Positions 6,954 through 15,087 are shown, counted from the first letter of the stretch. The stretch is DNA of 34,725 bases from an uncultured Verrucomicrobiota bacterium (GCA_949285835.1 CASEAR010000128.1:1-34725); one strand, 5' to 3'. Numbers and translations: made by a program. The notes: generated by a model not told the origin, from the sequence alone.

Positions 6954-8237
6954 ATGACGGACAAAGAAAAGAAGATCATGGATTATCACAGGGGCGGCAA
7001 GGTGGCGCTCGGGATGCCGCGGCCCTTGAACTCGGTGGAGGATCTGTGTCTGGCGTACACTCCGGGAGTCGCGCTGCCGGTAAAGGAGATTGCGCGCGAT
7101 TACGGGATGATTTACGAGTGTACCGCAAAGTCGAACCTTGTCGCTGTGGTATCCGACGGCACGGCCATACTCGGGCTGGGCGATCTGGGCGCGGCGGCGG
7201 CCATACCGGTGATGGAGGGGAAGGCCGTGCTGTTCAAGGCGTTCGGCAGGGTCAACGCCTGGCCGGTGGTTCTGGACAAGTGCCGGGAGGGCGGCAAATC
7301 TTCCGGCAGGACGGATCCGAAGAGGGTAATCGACGCGGTACTGGCCGTAGCGCCGATGTACGGCGGGATTAATCTCGAAGACATTGCCGCTCCGGCGTGT
7401 TTTGAGGTGGAAGATACGCTTTCGCGGATGCTTGATATTCCGGTTTTTCACGACGATCAGTGGGGCACTGCGATAATAGTCCTTGCCGGGGTGATGAACT
7501 ATTCCGTTCTGTCGGGACGGGAAATGAGCAGTTTGAGGGTCGTGATAAACGGGGCCGGCGCCGCCGGAACGAGGATTCGCGATCTGCTTATAGCCGGCGG
7601 TGTGAAGGACATAACCATGTGCGACATCGACGGCGTGCTTTACAAGGGGCGCAGGTTCTCCTCGCCGCATCTGGAGAAGATGGCCGTGGAGACGCGGGAC
7701 CGAACCTTGGAGCAGGCCATGCGCGGCGCAAATGTGTTTGTCGGGGTTTCTGCCGCCAACTGCGTCAAGCCGGAATGGGTTGCGGCCATGTCGGATTTTC
7801 CCGCTGTTTTTGCGATGGCCAATCCTGAGCCGGAGGTCAGGCCGGAGGCGGTGGCGTCCGTTATGGGCGGACGCAAGTACGTTATGGCGACCGGCCGTTC
7901 CGATTATCCAAATCAGATAAACAATGTGCTCTGTTTTCCGTTCCTGTTTCGCGGCGCTCTGGACGTGCTCGCACGCAAAATAACCATGGGCATGAAGACG
8001 GCGGCGGCAAGGGCTTTGGCTGAGGCCGCCCGCAGGCCCGCGGGCGAGAGCACGCGGAAGCTCTATAGTTCCGAGGTGCTGGAATTCGGCAGCGGATACA
8101 TCATTCCCAAGCCCTTCGATCGGGATATTTTCGTTTCGGTGTCCGCCGCTGTAGCAGAAGCCGCGGTTGCAGGCGGGGTGGCGGGCGTGTCGGATTTCGA
8201 TGCGGAAAAGTACAGGGGCACGCTTGCGCGCATGTGA
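6954..8237 (+). CDS. NAD(P)-dependent malic enzyme, short single-domain form
   Basis: Malic enzyme converts malate to pyruvate and CO2 with reduction of NAD(P). I start at ATG 6954, where AGGA lies six bases upstream; in-frame ATG 6930 and TTG 6924 lack a better site. This gives 427 residues, the length of the malic-enzyme part alone, without the phosphotransacetylase-like C-terminal domain of MaeB. Motifs are YTPGVALPVKEI (near the start), VFHDDQWGTA and the Rossmann loop INGAGAAGTRI. MANPEPEV lies towards the end of the cofactor domain. The neighbours (acyltransferase, argS) give no pathway hint. Cofactor preference is not assigned. Confidence 0.92.
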   Translation: MTDKEKKIMDYHRGGKVALGMPRPLNSVEDLCLAYTPGVALPVKEIARDYGMIYECTAKSNLVAVVSDGTAILGLGDLGAAAAIPVMEGKAVLFKAFGRVNAWPVVLDKCREGGKSSGRTDPKRVIDAVLAVAPMYGGINLEDIAAPACFEVEDTLSRMLDIPVFHDDQWGTAIIVLAGVMNYSVLSGREMSSLRVVINGAGAAGTRIRDLLIAGGVKDITMCDIDGVLYKGRRFSSPHLEKMAVETRDRTLEQAMRGANVFVGVSAANCVKPEWVAAMSDFPAVFAMANPEPEVRPEAVASVMGGRKYVMATGRSDYPNQINNVLCFPFLFRGALDVLARKITMGMKTAAARALAEAARRPAGESTRKLYSSEVLEFGSGYIIPKPFDRDIFVSVSAAVAEAAVAGGVAGVSDFDAEKYRGTLARM

Positions 8238-8268
8238 TATGAACGCGCAATTTGCGCATGTGATATGA
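8228..8268 (+). repeat. 15-bp direct repeat at the malic enzyme/argS junction
   Basis: GCGCATGTGATATGA is present at 8228-8242 and again at 8254-8268. The first copy contains the malic enzyme stop codon (8235-8237). Flanking bases are also similar, so this looks like a 26-bp tandem duplication of the gene end. The spacer holds a GCGCAA/TTGCGC inverted repeat. Confidence 0.7.
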
Positions 8269-8286
8269 GCGCGGGGATTTAGAACA

Positions 8287-10035
8287 ATGACTGACGAGAA
8301 ATTTTCGGGTGTTTTGCTGGAAGATCTTCTTTCCCGGTGGCTCGGGAAACGCTTTGCCGAAGAATTCGGCGATCTGCCTGAGGGCATCGGACGTGTCGCA
8401 CAGACGGCGAACCCGGCGTTCGGAGACTTTCAGTGCAACGACGCAATGGTGCTGGCAAAGCGGTTCAAAATGCCGCCGCGCGCCATCGCGGAGAAGGTCG
8501 TCCGCGGAGGGGCGGATCTGCCGCAGTACATCTCCAAAATGGAGACGGCTGGCGCCGGATTTATAAATATTACGCTTTCGGACAAGTTCCTTTCCTCGTA
8601 TGCTTTGTGCATGGCTTCGGATTCGAAATGCGGGGTGCCTCAGTCAGGGGCGGGGCGCCGGGTGATAATCGACTACTCCAGTCCGAACGTGGCCAAGCCC
8701 ATGCATATCGGCCACATCCGCTCCACGGTGATAGGTTCCGCCATAGACAGGCTGTACAGGGCGCTTGGATATGATGTGATATCGGACAATCACATTGGGG
8801 ACTGGGGAACGCAGTTCGGCGTGATTATAATGGGATACAGGCACTTTGTGGACATGAAGAAATTGTCCGAGGCGCCTGCTTCTGAGCTTGAGCGCGTTTA
8901 CGTGCTCAGTTATTCCAAGGCAAAAGATGATCCCGCGTGGATGGATCAGTGCAGGGCGGAACTCGTGAAGCTCCAGTCCGGCGATCCGGAAAATCTGGCG
9001 TTGTGGAAGGAGTTTGTGCGTCTGTCTCTCGTGGAGTTCGACCGCACATACGCCCGTCTCGGTGTGAAATTCGACCTCACCCGCGGTGAGAGCTATTACC
9101 ATCCGGCGCTGGCAGGAATCGTGGAACGGCTTGAGAAGGGCGGGCTCGCAACGGAAAGCGACGGCGCGGTTGTGGTGGACATGTCGGACGAGAATCTCGG
9201 CGTATGCATTGTGCGAAAGAGCGACGGCGGGTACAACTACGCCACTACGGATATCGCCACGGTGGATTCCCGGGTAAAAGAATTTTCTCCGGACAAAATC
9301 GTCTATGTGACGGATGAGCGACAGCAGCTTCATTTCAAGCAGTTTTTCGCAATCTGCCGTAAAACCGGAATCGCTCCGCAAAGCGTTTCGCTTGAGCACG
9401 TCTGGTTCGGCCTGATGCGACTGCCGGAGGGAACTTTTTCCACACGTCAGGGGAATGTTATCAAACTTGAAGCGCTGCTGGATGAGGCGGAATCCAGGGC
9501 TCTGGAAATAATCCGCAGTACGCGTCCGGACATGCCCGAGGAAGAGGCGCGGCAGATAGCGTCGAAAATTGGAATCGGCGCCGTCAAGTATTCGGATTTG
9601 AGTCAGGATCCGAAAACCATGATTACATTCACGTGGGACAAGGCTCTGTCGCTGGATGGAAATTCAGGGCCTTATCTGCAGTATGCATACGCACGTATAA
9701 TGAGTGTGCTGGATAAGTACAGGGCGATGTTCCCGGATGCGGAGCCGGGCGCTGCGGAGATTGTCCCGACGGAGGAGGTTGAACGGCAGCTGCTGTTCAA
9801 GGCGGCGATGTATCCCTCGGTCGTTACAAAGGCGGCGTTGTCGTACCGTCCGTGCGTGCTCGCGGATTATCTCTACGACGTTTCTCAGACGTACAGTTCG
9901 TTTTATCAGCGGCTTCCATTCATAAAGGCGGAACCCGGCGTAAGGGAGAGCCGTATAAGTTTGTGCGCGCTCGTTTCACGCGTGCTTTTCAGCGGCCTTC
10001 ATCTGCTTGGCATAGAGACGCCTGAAAGAATCTGA
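8287..10035 (+). CDS. argS: Arginyl-tRNA synthetase
   Basis: ArgS charges tRNA-Arg with arginine. At 582 residues it has normal length. The N-terminal additional domain (about 10-115) contains NPAFGDFQCNDAM. The class I HIGH motif is HIGH at 140-143, inside SSPNVAKPMHIGHIRST. The second half holds FSTRQGNVIKLEALLDEA, the ArgS counterpart of the KMSKS loop, which is degenerate in many ArgS proteins. The C-terminal anticodon-binding DALR-type domain ends with FSGLHLLGIETPERI. The gene starts at ATG 8287 after GGGGATTTAGAACA. The space before it contains a short direct duplication, recorded separately. Confidence 0.96.
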   Translation: MTDEKFSGVLLEDLLSRWLGKRFAEEFGDLPEGIGRVAQTANPAFGDFQCNDAMVLAKRFKMPPRAIAEKVVRGGADLPQYISKMETAGAGFINITLSDKFLSSYALCMASDSKCGVPQSGAGRRVIIDYSSPNVAKPMHIGHIRSTVIGSAIDRLYRALGYDVISDNHIGDWGTQFGVIIMGYRHFVDMKKLSEAPASELERVYVLSYSKAKDDPAWMDQCRAELVKLQSGDPENLALWKEFVRLSLVEFDRTYARLGVKFDLTRGESYYHPALAGIVERLEKGGLATESDGAVVVDMSDENLGVCIVRKSDGGYNYATTDIATVDSRVKEFSPDKIVYVTDERQQLHFKQFFAICRKTGIAPQSVSLEHVWFGLMRLPEGTFSTRQGNVIKLEALLDEAESRALEIIRSTRPDMPEEEARQIASKIGIGAVKYSDLSQDPKTMITFTWDKALSLDGNSGPYLQYAYARIMSVLDKYRAMFPDAEPGAAEIVPTEEVERQLLFKAAMYPSVVTKAALSYRPCVLADYLYDVSQTYSSFYQRLPFIKAEPGVRESRISLCALVSRVLFSGLHLLGIETPERI

Positions 10036-10056
10036 GCGTACCGGAGGAGGATTGGT

Positions 10057-10563
10057 ATGGACATAGACGTGAAGGAAATCAATCTGGAGCCGTTCCGCGT
10101 TTTCAACGATGGATGGATGCTTCTTGCTTCGGGCGATTATGCGTCGGAAAACTGGAACTGCATGACCGTGTCCTGGGGTTTTCTGGGGACGATGTGGAAC
10201 CTCCCCGTGGCGCAGGTCGTTGTGCGGCCCCAGAGGCACACACGCAAGTTTCTCGACAAATACGGGAACTTTACCCTTTCGTCGTTTCCTGCTGGATATA
10301 AGGACAAATTGACCGTGCTGGGGCGTTTCAGCGGAACTCAGATGGACAAGGTGCATGATTCCGGGTTCACTCCGCGCAGTTCGGTATGTGTGTCGTCTCC
10401 GTCGTTTGCGGAGGCCGCTTTGACGCTGGAATGCAAGGTGATGTTTGCTCAGCGCATGAGTCCTGAAAGCATGCTCGACGAGCGCGCCGCCGCCGCGTAT
10501 CCGGAACACGACGAACACTTTATCTACATAGGCGAGATAAAAAGGGCAGCTGTGGCAGGGTAG
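10057..10563 (+). CDS. Flavin reductase-like FMN-binding protein
   Basis: This 168-residue protein resembles the flavin reductase-like domain family (split beta-barrel, FMN or FAD bound). ENWNCMTVSWGFLGTMWNLP and the next segment VVVRPQRHTRKFLDKYGNFT match the family's flavin-contacting region, where a T-x-S-W/G block is followed by R-x-T/H-x2-x2. The end EHFIYIGEIKRAAV fits the last strand of the barrel. A strong GGAGGAGG precedes ATG 10057. It is the last gene of the left + strand run and faces pyrC across a palindrome-rich gap. The substrate is unknown; many such proteins in anaerobes are of unassigned function. Confidence 0.85.
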   Translation: MDIDVKEINLEPFRVFNDGWMLLASGDYASENWNCMTVSWGFLGTMWNLPVAQVVVRPQRHTRKFLDKYGNFTLSSFPAGYKDKLTVLGRFSGTQMDKVHDSGFTPRSSVCVSSPSFAEAALTLECKVMFAQRMSPESMLDERAAAAYPEHDEHFIYIGEIKRAAVAG

Positions 10564-10712
10564 GGACTCTGCCGCGCGGCGGGAGCGGCGCAGGAGGCTG
10601 AGGAGCAAGCTCCGCGTTGCGGCGAGCCTGCAGCCTGGGGTGCGGAGTCCCGCGCGGCGGACGGCGTCAGCGCGGGATTGCATGCGGGCGGTCTGATCCC
10701 GCGGAGCGCGGC
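10564..10712. other. Palindrome-rich spacer between convergent genes
   Basis: Several inverted repeats are packed in 150 bases between the + strand flavin protein and the - strand pyrC. GGGACTC (10563-10569) can pair with GAGTCCC (10645-10651). GGAGC-AA-GCTCC lies between about 10602 and 10613. CGCGGGAT (10671-10678) pairs with ATCCCGCG (10696-10703). No T-runs follow, so this is not a standard intrinsic terminator pair. It may be a REP-like element or a two-way transcription barrier. Confidence 0.55.
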
Positions 10713-11939
10713 TCATTCGGTAAAGCACATGGCGGCGACCTTGCAGGGGAGCGTCATGCCCGCGAACGGGGTGTTGCTGGATTTTGATGCGAAATCCGCA
10801 TGCGGCACTGTCCAGGGTTCCATTTTGAGGATTGTTACGCCGGCGCCCGGTTCGTGCGCGATAGAAGGCACTCGGATGCCGAGAACGGAAGCGGGGCGCG
10901 TGGTCCACATTTGCGCCCATTGCAGAGGGGAGATCACAGAAGAGGACACGGTGGAAAGCCATGTTGCGGGCAGGGCGGTTTCCAGTCCGGTTACGCCGAA
11001 CATCGCTTTTGCGAAGCCTCCGGCTTTTTTTGCCGGTGAGTGAGGAGCGTGATCTGTGGCGAAGCATGTTATGGCTCCGCAGGCGACGCCGTTGCGGAGT
11101 TCTCTCACATCGTTTGCGGTTCCGAGAGGTGGATTCATTTTCCAGTTTGCGTCGTCCGAGGGTATGTCTTCGGCGCAGAGCAGCAGGTGATGCGGCGTGG
11201 CCTCGGCTGTGACTTTCCATCCCCGATCCTGCGCTTCCCGTATTATGCCGATGGAGGCTCCGCATGAGATGTGCTGTATATGCACCCTGCACCCGGTGCG
11301 GCCGGACAGGGTGCAATCCCGCATCACTGCCTGCGTTTCTGCTTCGTCCGGGAAGATGGACAGTCCGTTTTCGCGCGCAGTGCGGCAGTCGCGTATAACA
11401 CCGCCGCGCGATAACGCCGGAGATACGGCGTGATCCATTACCGGTTTGCCGCACTGTGCGCACCGTGCCATGACGGTCTCCATTACGCTATCGTCGCCGA
11501 CCATGCTGCCGTCGTCCGTAAAAGCGGCGGCGGAAGGCAGTTCCTCCGGGTTCACCGGTATGCGGCCTTTTCTGCCCATCGTGCAGCATGCAGACGGCAG
11601 TATCCTAAGCTTGCCGCGGGAATAACGCTCCCCCGAGATCTGGAACCTGAGCGCGTCCTCATTGTCAACGGGCGGGTTCGTGTTGGGCATGGTGACGACG
11701 GTGCCGAACCCTCCCCGGATCGCGGCGCGCACCCCGCTCTCGAGCGTTTCGGAATCCTCTCCGCCGGGCTCCCTGAAATGGACGTGCAGATCTATTGCGG
11801 ACGGAATGGCGATGTATGCTGAACCGTCGGAAAAGTCTTCGACTGCAAAGCCGTCCAGCGGATCGAACGAGACGTTCAAGTCCATTACAGCGTCTTCGGA
11901 AGTGACCGGGTCGAGTACTCTTATGCCTTTGATTTTCAC
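10713..11939 (-). CDS. pyrC: Dihydroorotase, type I
   Basis: Dihydroorotase closes carbamoyl aspartate to dihydroorotate, the third step of pyrimidine synthesis. The 408-residue protein has the zinc-binding HVHFREPG (His52, His54), MPNTNPPVDN, FTDDGSMV (140-147), VMDHAV (His170), IQHIS (His223) and CFATDHAPH (Asp296). This set fits the type I (Aquifex/Bacillus) enzymes. The start is GTG (11937-11939), 24 bases after the end of the purF-like gene in the same direction, so the two are probably one transcript. The ribosome-binding site is weak, so translation may depend on the upstream gene. The gene could also carry the older multi-purpose amidohydrolase label, but the motif set is specific. 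Confidence 0.93.
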   Translation of the reverse strand: MKIKGIRVLDPVTSEDAVMDLNVSFDPLDGFAVEDFSDGSAYIAIPSAIDLHVHFREPGGEDSETLESGVRAAIRGGFGTVVTMPNTNPPVDNEDALRFQISGERYSRGKLRILPSACCTMGRKGRIPVNPEELPSAAAFTDDGSMVGDDSVMETVMARCAQCGKPVMDHAVSPALSRGGVIRDCRTARENGLSIFPDEAETQAVMRDCTLSGRTGCRVHIQHISCGASIGIIREAQDRGWKVTAEATPHHLLLCAEDIPSDDANWKMNPPLGTANDVRELRNGVACGAITCFATDHAPHSPAKKAGGFAKAMFGVTGLETALPATWLSTVSSSVISPLQWAQMWTTRPASVLGIRVPSIAHEPGAGVTILKMEPWTVPHADFASKSSNTPFAGMTLPCKVAAMCFTE

Positions 11940-11963
11940 GGTGAATCCGGTGTTGTTGAAGAA

Positions 11964-13439
11964 TTATTCGGAACGCGACGGACACTTGTGGGGGCATTTC
12001 GCACAGCCCGCGCTGCACGATCCCGGCATCGAGACGTCTTCGCCCGTCCAGCAGTAGGTGCAGAGACCTTTCACGCCGAGAGCCCTCTTCATGTCATCAA
12101 TGCGCTGAAAAACGAGCGAATCCAGACCGAATCTGTCCTTTATCCTGTCTACCATGTTTTTATATTGCGAGGAATCAGGATTGCGGTATTTTTCGAGATC
12201 TGCGTTTTCGCCTTCGAAGTCCCTTATAATCCTTCTGGTGGCAAGGTCCATCACGCTGTTTGACCGGGAGAAGTTGAGGAATCTGCACGGGTATATGAGG
12301 GGCGGACATGCAATGCGCATGTGTATGGATCTGGCGCCCTCCTCTCGTATCCTTTTCACCTGATCCCGGAGCTGCGTGCCTCGGACGATAGAGTCGTCGC
12401 AGAATACGAGGTCTTTGTTTCTGATGAGCTCCGGGATGGGGATGAGCTTCATCTGCGCGATATGTTGCCGGGTGGACTGCTCCGTGGGCGTGAAGCTTCT
12501 CGGCCATGTGGGTGTGTATTTCACGAAAGGCCTGGCGTAGAGAATTCCGGAAGCATGCGCGTATCCAAGAGCGTGTCCTACGCCGGAGTCCGGTATTCCC
12601 GCCACGATGTCGGCTTTTACGGTGTCGCGCAGCGCGAGCGCCGCGCCATTGGCGTAACGGCTTGCTTCCACATTTACGCCTTCGTAAGTGGAGGCCGGGA
12701 AGCCGTAGTATATGTAGAAGAACGAACAGAACGACATTTGCGATTCAGGCGGGGAGAGTACTTCCATGCCGTCCGGTGTCAATTTTACGATTTCGCCCGG
12801 TCCGAGATCTCGCAGAATCCGGAATCCGAGGTTCGGGAAACTGCAGGATTCGAGAGACGCGGCGCAGGCTCCGTCCTTTGTTCCTACTACTACGGGCGTG
12901 CGCCCGTATCTGTCTCGTGCGGCGTAAATTTCACGTTTGTCGTTAAGCAGGAGTATTGAACAGGATCCGCATATGCGCCGGCGGGCGTACTTTATTCCTT
13001 CCGTTATGGTTTCCTGACTGTTGATGAGCGTCGCTATGATCTCCGTCTGTGTTATGTTTCCTGCCTGCATGGCCGAAAAATGCACGGTATTATCCCTGAT
13101 CAAATCGGCGACCAGCTCGTTTATGTTTGTCACGAGACCGACCGTGACGATGGAGTAGACTCCGAGGTGCGAGAAAAAGATGAGCGGCTGATCGTCCGTA
13201 TCGCTTATAGATCCGAGTCCGCAGGTCGCGTCAGTCAGGCGGCAGAACGAGGCGTAATCAGAGTCGAAGCATGTCCTGAACGGAGAATTTGAAATGTTGT
13301 GTATCGTCCTGCGGAAATATCCGTCCGAGAAAACGGCCATGCCGCCTCTCACAGTTCCGAGGTGAGAATGATAATCGGTACCGTAGAACAGATCGTGAAC
13401 ACAATTCTCTCTTGAAGTTACGCCGAAGAACCCGCCCAT
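11964..13439 (-). CDS. purF: Amidophosphoribosyltransferase homologue lacking the N-terminal catalytic cysteine
   Basis: The 491-residue protein has the PurF layout: an N-terminal Ntn-type glutaminase domain (about 1-230) and a C-terminal phosphoribosyltransferase domain with the PRPP loop FCDDSIVRGTQLR (346-358). The start ATG 13439 is supported by GGGAG before it and by an extended -10 promoter. Normal PurF exposes a Cys at mature position 1 (MCGI..., or ECGVFG after a propeptide). Here the protein begins MGGFFGVTSRENC, with Gly where that Cys should be. The likely 4Fe-4S ligands of Bacillus-type PurF appear to be kept (C238, C378, C460, C463). A further C-x3-C-x2-C-x3-C cluster (475-486) ends the protein. 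It may be ammonia-dependent or have another job. Similar Cys-less proteins are, from memory, present in Bacteroides. Confidence 0.85.
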   Translation of the reverse strand: MGGFFGVTSRENCVHDLFYGTDYHSHLGTVRGGMAVFSDGYFRRTIHNISNSPFRTCFDSDYASFCRLTDATCGLGSISDTDDQPLIFFSHLGVYSIVTVGLVTNINELVADLIRDNTVHFSAMQAGNITQTEIIATLINSQETITEGIKYARRRICGSCSILLLNDKREIYAARDRYGRTPVVVGTKDGACAASLESCSFPNLGFRILRDLGPGEIVKLTPDGMEVLSPPESQMSFCSFFYIYYGFPASTYEGVNVEASRYANGAALALRDTVKADIVAGIPDSGVGHALGYAHASGILYARPFVKYTPTWPRSFTPTEQSTRQHIAQMKLIPIPELIRNKDLVFCDDSIVRGTQLRDQVKRIREEGARSIHMRIACPPLIYPCRFLNFSRSNSVMDLATRRIIRDFEGENADLEKYRNPDSSQYKNMVDRIKDRFGLDSLVFQRIDDMKRALGVKGLCTYCWTGEDVSMPGSCSAGCAKCPHKCPSRSE

Positions 13440-13463
13440 AGAATTCGCTCCCAATAAAAATGA

Positions 13464-13478
13464 AGGCGCATTATAGCA
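13464..13478 (-). promoter_or_regulatory. Extended -10 promoter for purF-like/pyrC
   Basis: Read on the minus strand, TATAAT (13470-13475) is a perfect -10, and TG (13477-13478) one base upstream makes it an extended -10. The -35 is weak (TTTATG with a 17-bp spacer). The predicted transcript starts near 13463, about 24 bases before the ATG at 13439. Confidence 0.6.
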
Positions 13479-13510
13479 GACAAAATTAACGGCATAAAGT
13501 TTTTTTGTTG

Positions 13511-13546
13511 GCGTTGCGCGTCTGCATTTAGGCATTGCGTGTCTGC
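13511..13546. repeat. Imperfect 15-bp direct repeats, possible operator
   Basis: GCGTTGCGCGTCTGC (13511-13525) and GCATTGCGTGTCTGC (13532-13546) differ at two bases. Their starts are 21 bp apart, which is two turns of the helix. They lie upstream of the purF-like promoter in the divergent control region, so a dimeric regulator could bind here. No regulator gene is next to them. Confidence 0.4.
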
Positions 13547-13643
13547 TCGTTGTGTCATAAAAACATACACCGAACGAAAAGCCTTATGGCATTGCCTGGT
13601 GACACGTCAAATGCTTGTCACTGTAAAACGGAGGAATAAAAAC

Positions 13644-13742
13644 ATGAGCAGAAAAGCTGCGGCCGAATGGTTTGGACAGCATCGCGTTCGTTCCGGCGCG
13701 GCGGAACGAACGCTGAAAATATGGCAGGCGGGCTTTTTCTGA
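13644..13742 (+). CDS. Possible 32-residue leader peptide or small protein
   Basis: ATG 13644 is preceded by ACGGAGGAATAAAAAC, one of the better ribosome-binding sites in the window. The product of 32 residues starts MSRKAAAEWFGQ and ends KIWQAGFF. It is basic in the middle, has two Trp codons and ends with a double Phe. The middle of the ORF is also a perfect 12-bp inverted repeat (13683-13712). The ORF may therefore be a leader peptide controlling the gene at 13882, a small membrane-binding peptide, or an accident beside an RNA hairpin. I cannot match it to a family. Confidence 0.4.
   Translation: MSRKAAAEWFGQHRVRSGAAERTLKIWQAGFF
13683..13712. other. Perfect 12-bp inverted repeat with 6-nt loop
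   Basis: GCGTTCGTTCCG is followed by the loop GCGCGG and then CGGAACGAACGC. The stem is perfect. A T-run (CTTTTTC) comes only about 20 bases later, so it is not a clean intrinsic terminator. It could be an attenuator-like RNA element or a protein-binding palindrome, in the leader of the gene at 13882. Confidence 0.65.
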
Positions 13743-13881
13743 GGCGGACGTCTTTGTTCTTGTGCGGATGGAAGGTTTTGTGAGATACTAACCGGGCCGC
13801 AGGTGGTGCGGCCGCGTGAAGCGGGGTGGCTGGGCGTTGTGTCCGGCGTGTGGAGAGTCTGTAGTGTTTTGGGACGGGCAA

Positions 13882-15087
13882 ATGGTTCGCAGGATTATAT
13901 TGTTTTCACTGGTTGCGTTTTGTTTTCAAATGTCGTTTGCTCAGGAGGAGAAATCCTGGGAAAAATATATGATGAAGAATGGAGGGAGGTCGGCGGAGCG
14001 TCCCGCGGCTTCGTCCGGCTCCGTATCGGCAGACCGGTCGGCGCCGGCCGCCGGGAAGTCTTATCAGAAGTACATGAGACCTTCTTCTTCCGGGGCGGCG
14101 GCTGTGCGCGTTCCTCGAGATTCGGCGGAGGATCCGCTCCCTCAGGCGGCGTCTCAGGCGGCTGTGCGCAGTCCTGCTCCGGTGCAGAGCACGGCGCTGC
14201 CCCCCGTTAGAGAGTACTCGGCACCGTACGAGGAGCCGGTGCGGTTGCCGGAATACGGTTATGAGGAGGATTTTGCCGGCTACGAAATGGACGATGTGTA
14301 TTCGCAGTACTTCGACAATTCATTTCGTCCTGTGATACGACTTTCCGGCGGATATACCGAGGAGACGCAGTTCGGGGACTACGGCGCCACAGATATAGCT
14401 ACAGCGGAGTTTGACGCGAGGCTCTTCAAGGTGGAGGACTTCCTCAATACGTGTTTTGACATGTGGATTTTTGCCGACGGCATGTATTTTGTGGACAATC
14501 CCGGAATGGACGCCATTCCAGACGGGCTTATAGCCGCAGGTGTAGACTTCGGCGTATGGTGGCGTTTCATCAATGGTTTCTCCCTTGAATTCAGGGTTGC
14601 GCCGGGTATTTACTCGGATGTTGTGGAGCCGCAGTTTTCAATTCCCACTACGGCAAATCTGTACTATGTGCTGCTTCCTTCCCTGAGCATTCAGCTCGGA
14701 GCGACGGCCCGCTGGGGATGGGATATGGAAGTTATGCCGAACGTGAGCTTCCTTTGGCAGCCGCATGACTTCCTGCGCGTCCTCGGCGGCGTCCCTTACT
14801 CCAGAATCGACCTTTTCCCGGGGCACATATTGTCGTTTTTCGGAACGTTTGAATGGCGCAATACGACGTATGCGCTGGAGGACAGCGATGTGCTTCCGGA
14901 CGAAGTGCATTTCGACGAGATGCTGGTGTCCGTCGGCGCTACGATCTGCTTTATGGGGAGGACAGAGGTTTCGGCGGAGGCTGGGACTTATCTGAAGCGC
15001 GAGATTTCTGCCGATGTCGCAGAGGATTCCACGGTGGACCTCTCGGAGGAAAATTTCTTCCGGATTACATTGGGGAGCAGGTTCTGA
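13882..15087 (+). CDS. Outer-membrane beta-barrel protein candidate, function unknown
   Basis: I start at ATG 13882, where a signal peptide begins (MVRRIILFSLVAFCFQMSFA, cut before Gln-Glu). The product is 401 residues. Residues about 22-140 are Ser/Pro/Ala-rich and low in complexity, and contain two short copies of a S-W/Y-E/Q-K-Y-M motif. From about 155 onward the sequence alternates aromatic and polar residues in strand-like stretches separated by turns (for example VIRLSGGYTEETQFGDYG and GVWWRFINGFSLEFRVAPG). It ends in Phe (ITLGSRF), the outer-membrane insertion signal. This suggests a barrel of 10-14 strands. Upstream codons in frame (from 13816) lack a signal peptide at their start. 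I do not recognise the family. Confidence 0.65.
   Translation: MVRRIILFSLVAFCFQMSFAQEEKSWEKYMMKNGGRSAERPAASSGSVSADRSAPAAGKSYQKYMRPSSSGAAAVRVPRDSAEDPLPQAASQAAVRSPAPVQSTALPPVREYSAPYEEPVRLPEYGYEEDFAGYEMDDVYSQYFDNSFRPVIRLSGGYTEETQFGDYGATDIATAEFDARLFKVEDFLNTCFDMWIFADGMYFVDNPGMDAIPDGLIAAGVDFGVWWRFINGFSLEFRVAPGIYSDVVEPQFSIPTTANLYYVLLPSLSIQLGATARWGWDMEVMPNVSFLWQPHDFLRVLGGVPYSRIDLFPGHILSFFGTFEWRNTTYALEDSDVLPDEVHFDEMLVSVGATICFMGRTEVSAEAGTYLKREISADVAEDSTVDLSEENFFRITLGSRF

Noticed and set aside
6849..8387. Long minus-strand open frame (512 codons) opposite the malic enzyme gene
   Set aside because: It is antisense to a clear malic enzyme, has no family motif and is Arg/His-rich, as expected from a GC-rich shadow frame.
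9976..11463. Long minus-strand open frame of 495 codons
   Set aside because: It overlaps the end of argS, the flavin protein and pyrC in another frame, and the product is Arg/His-rich with no domain.
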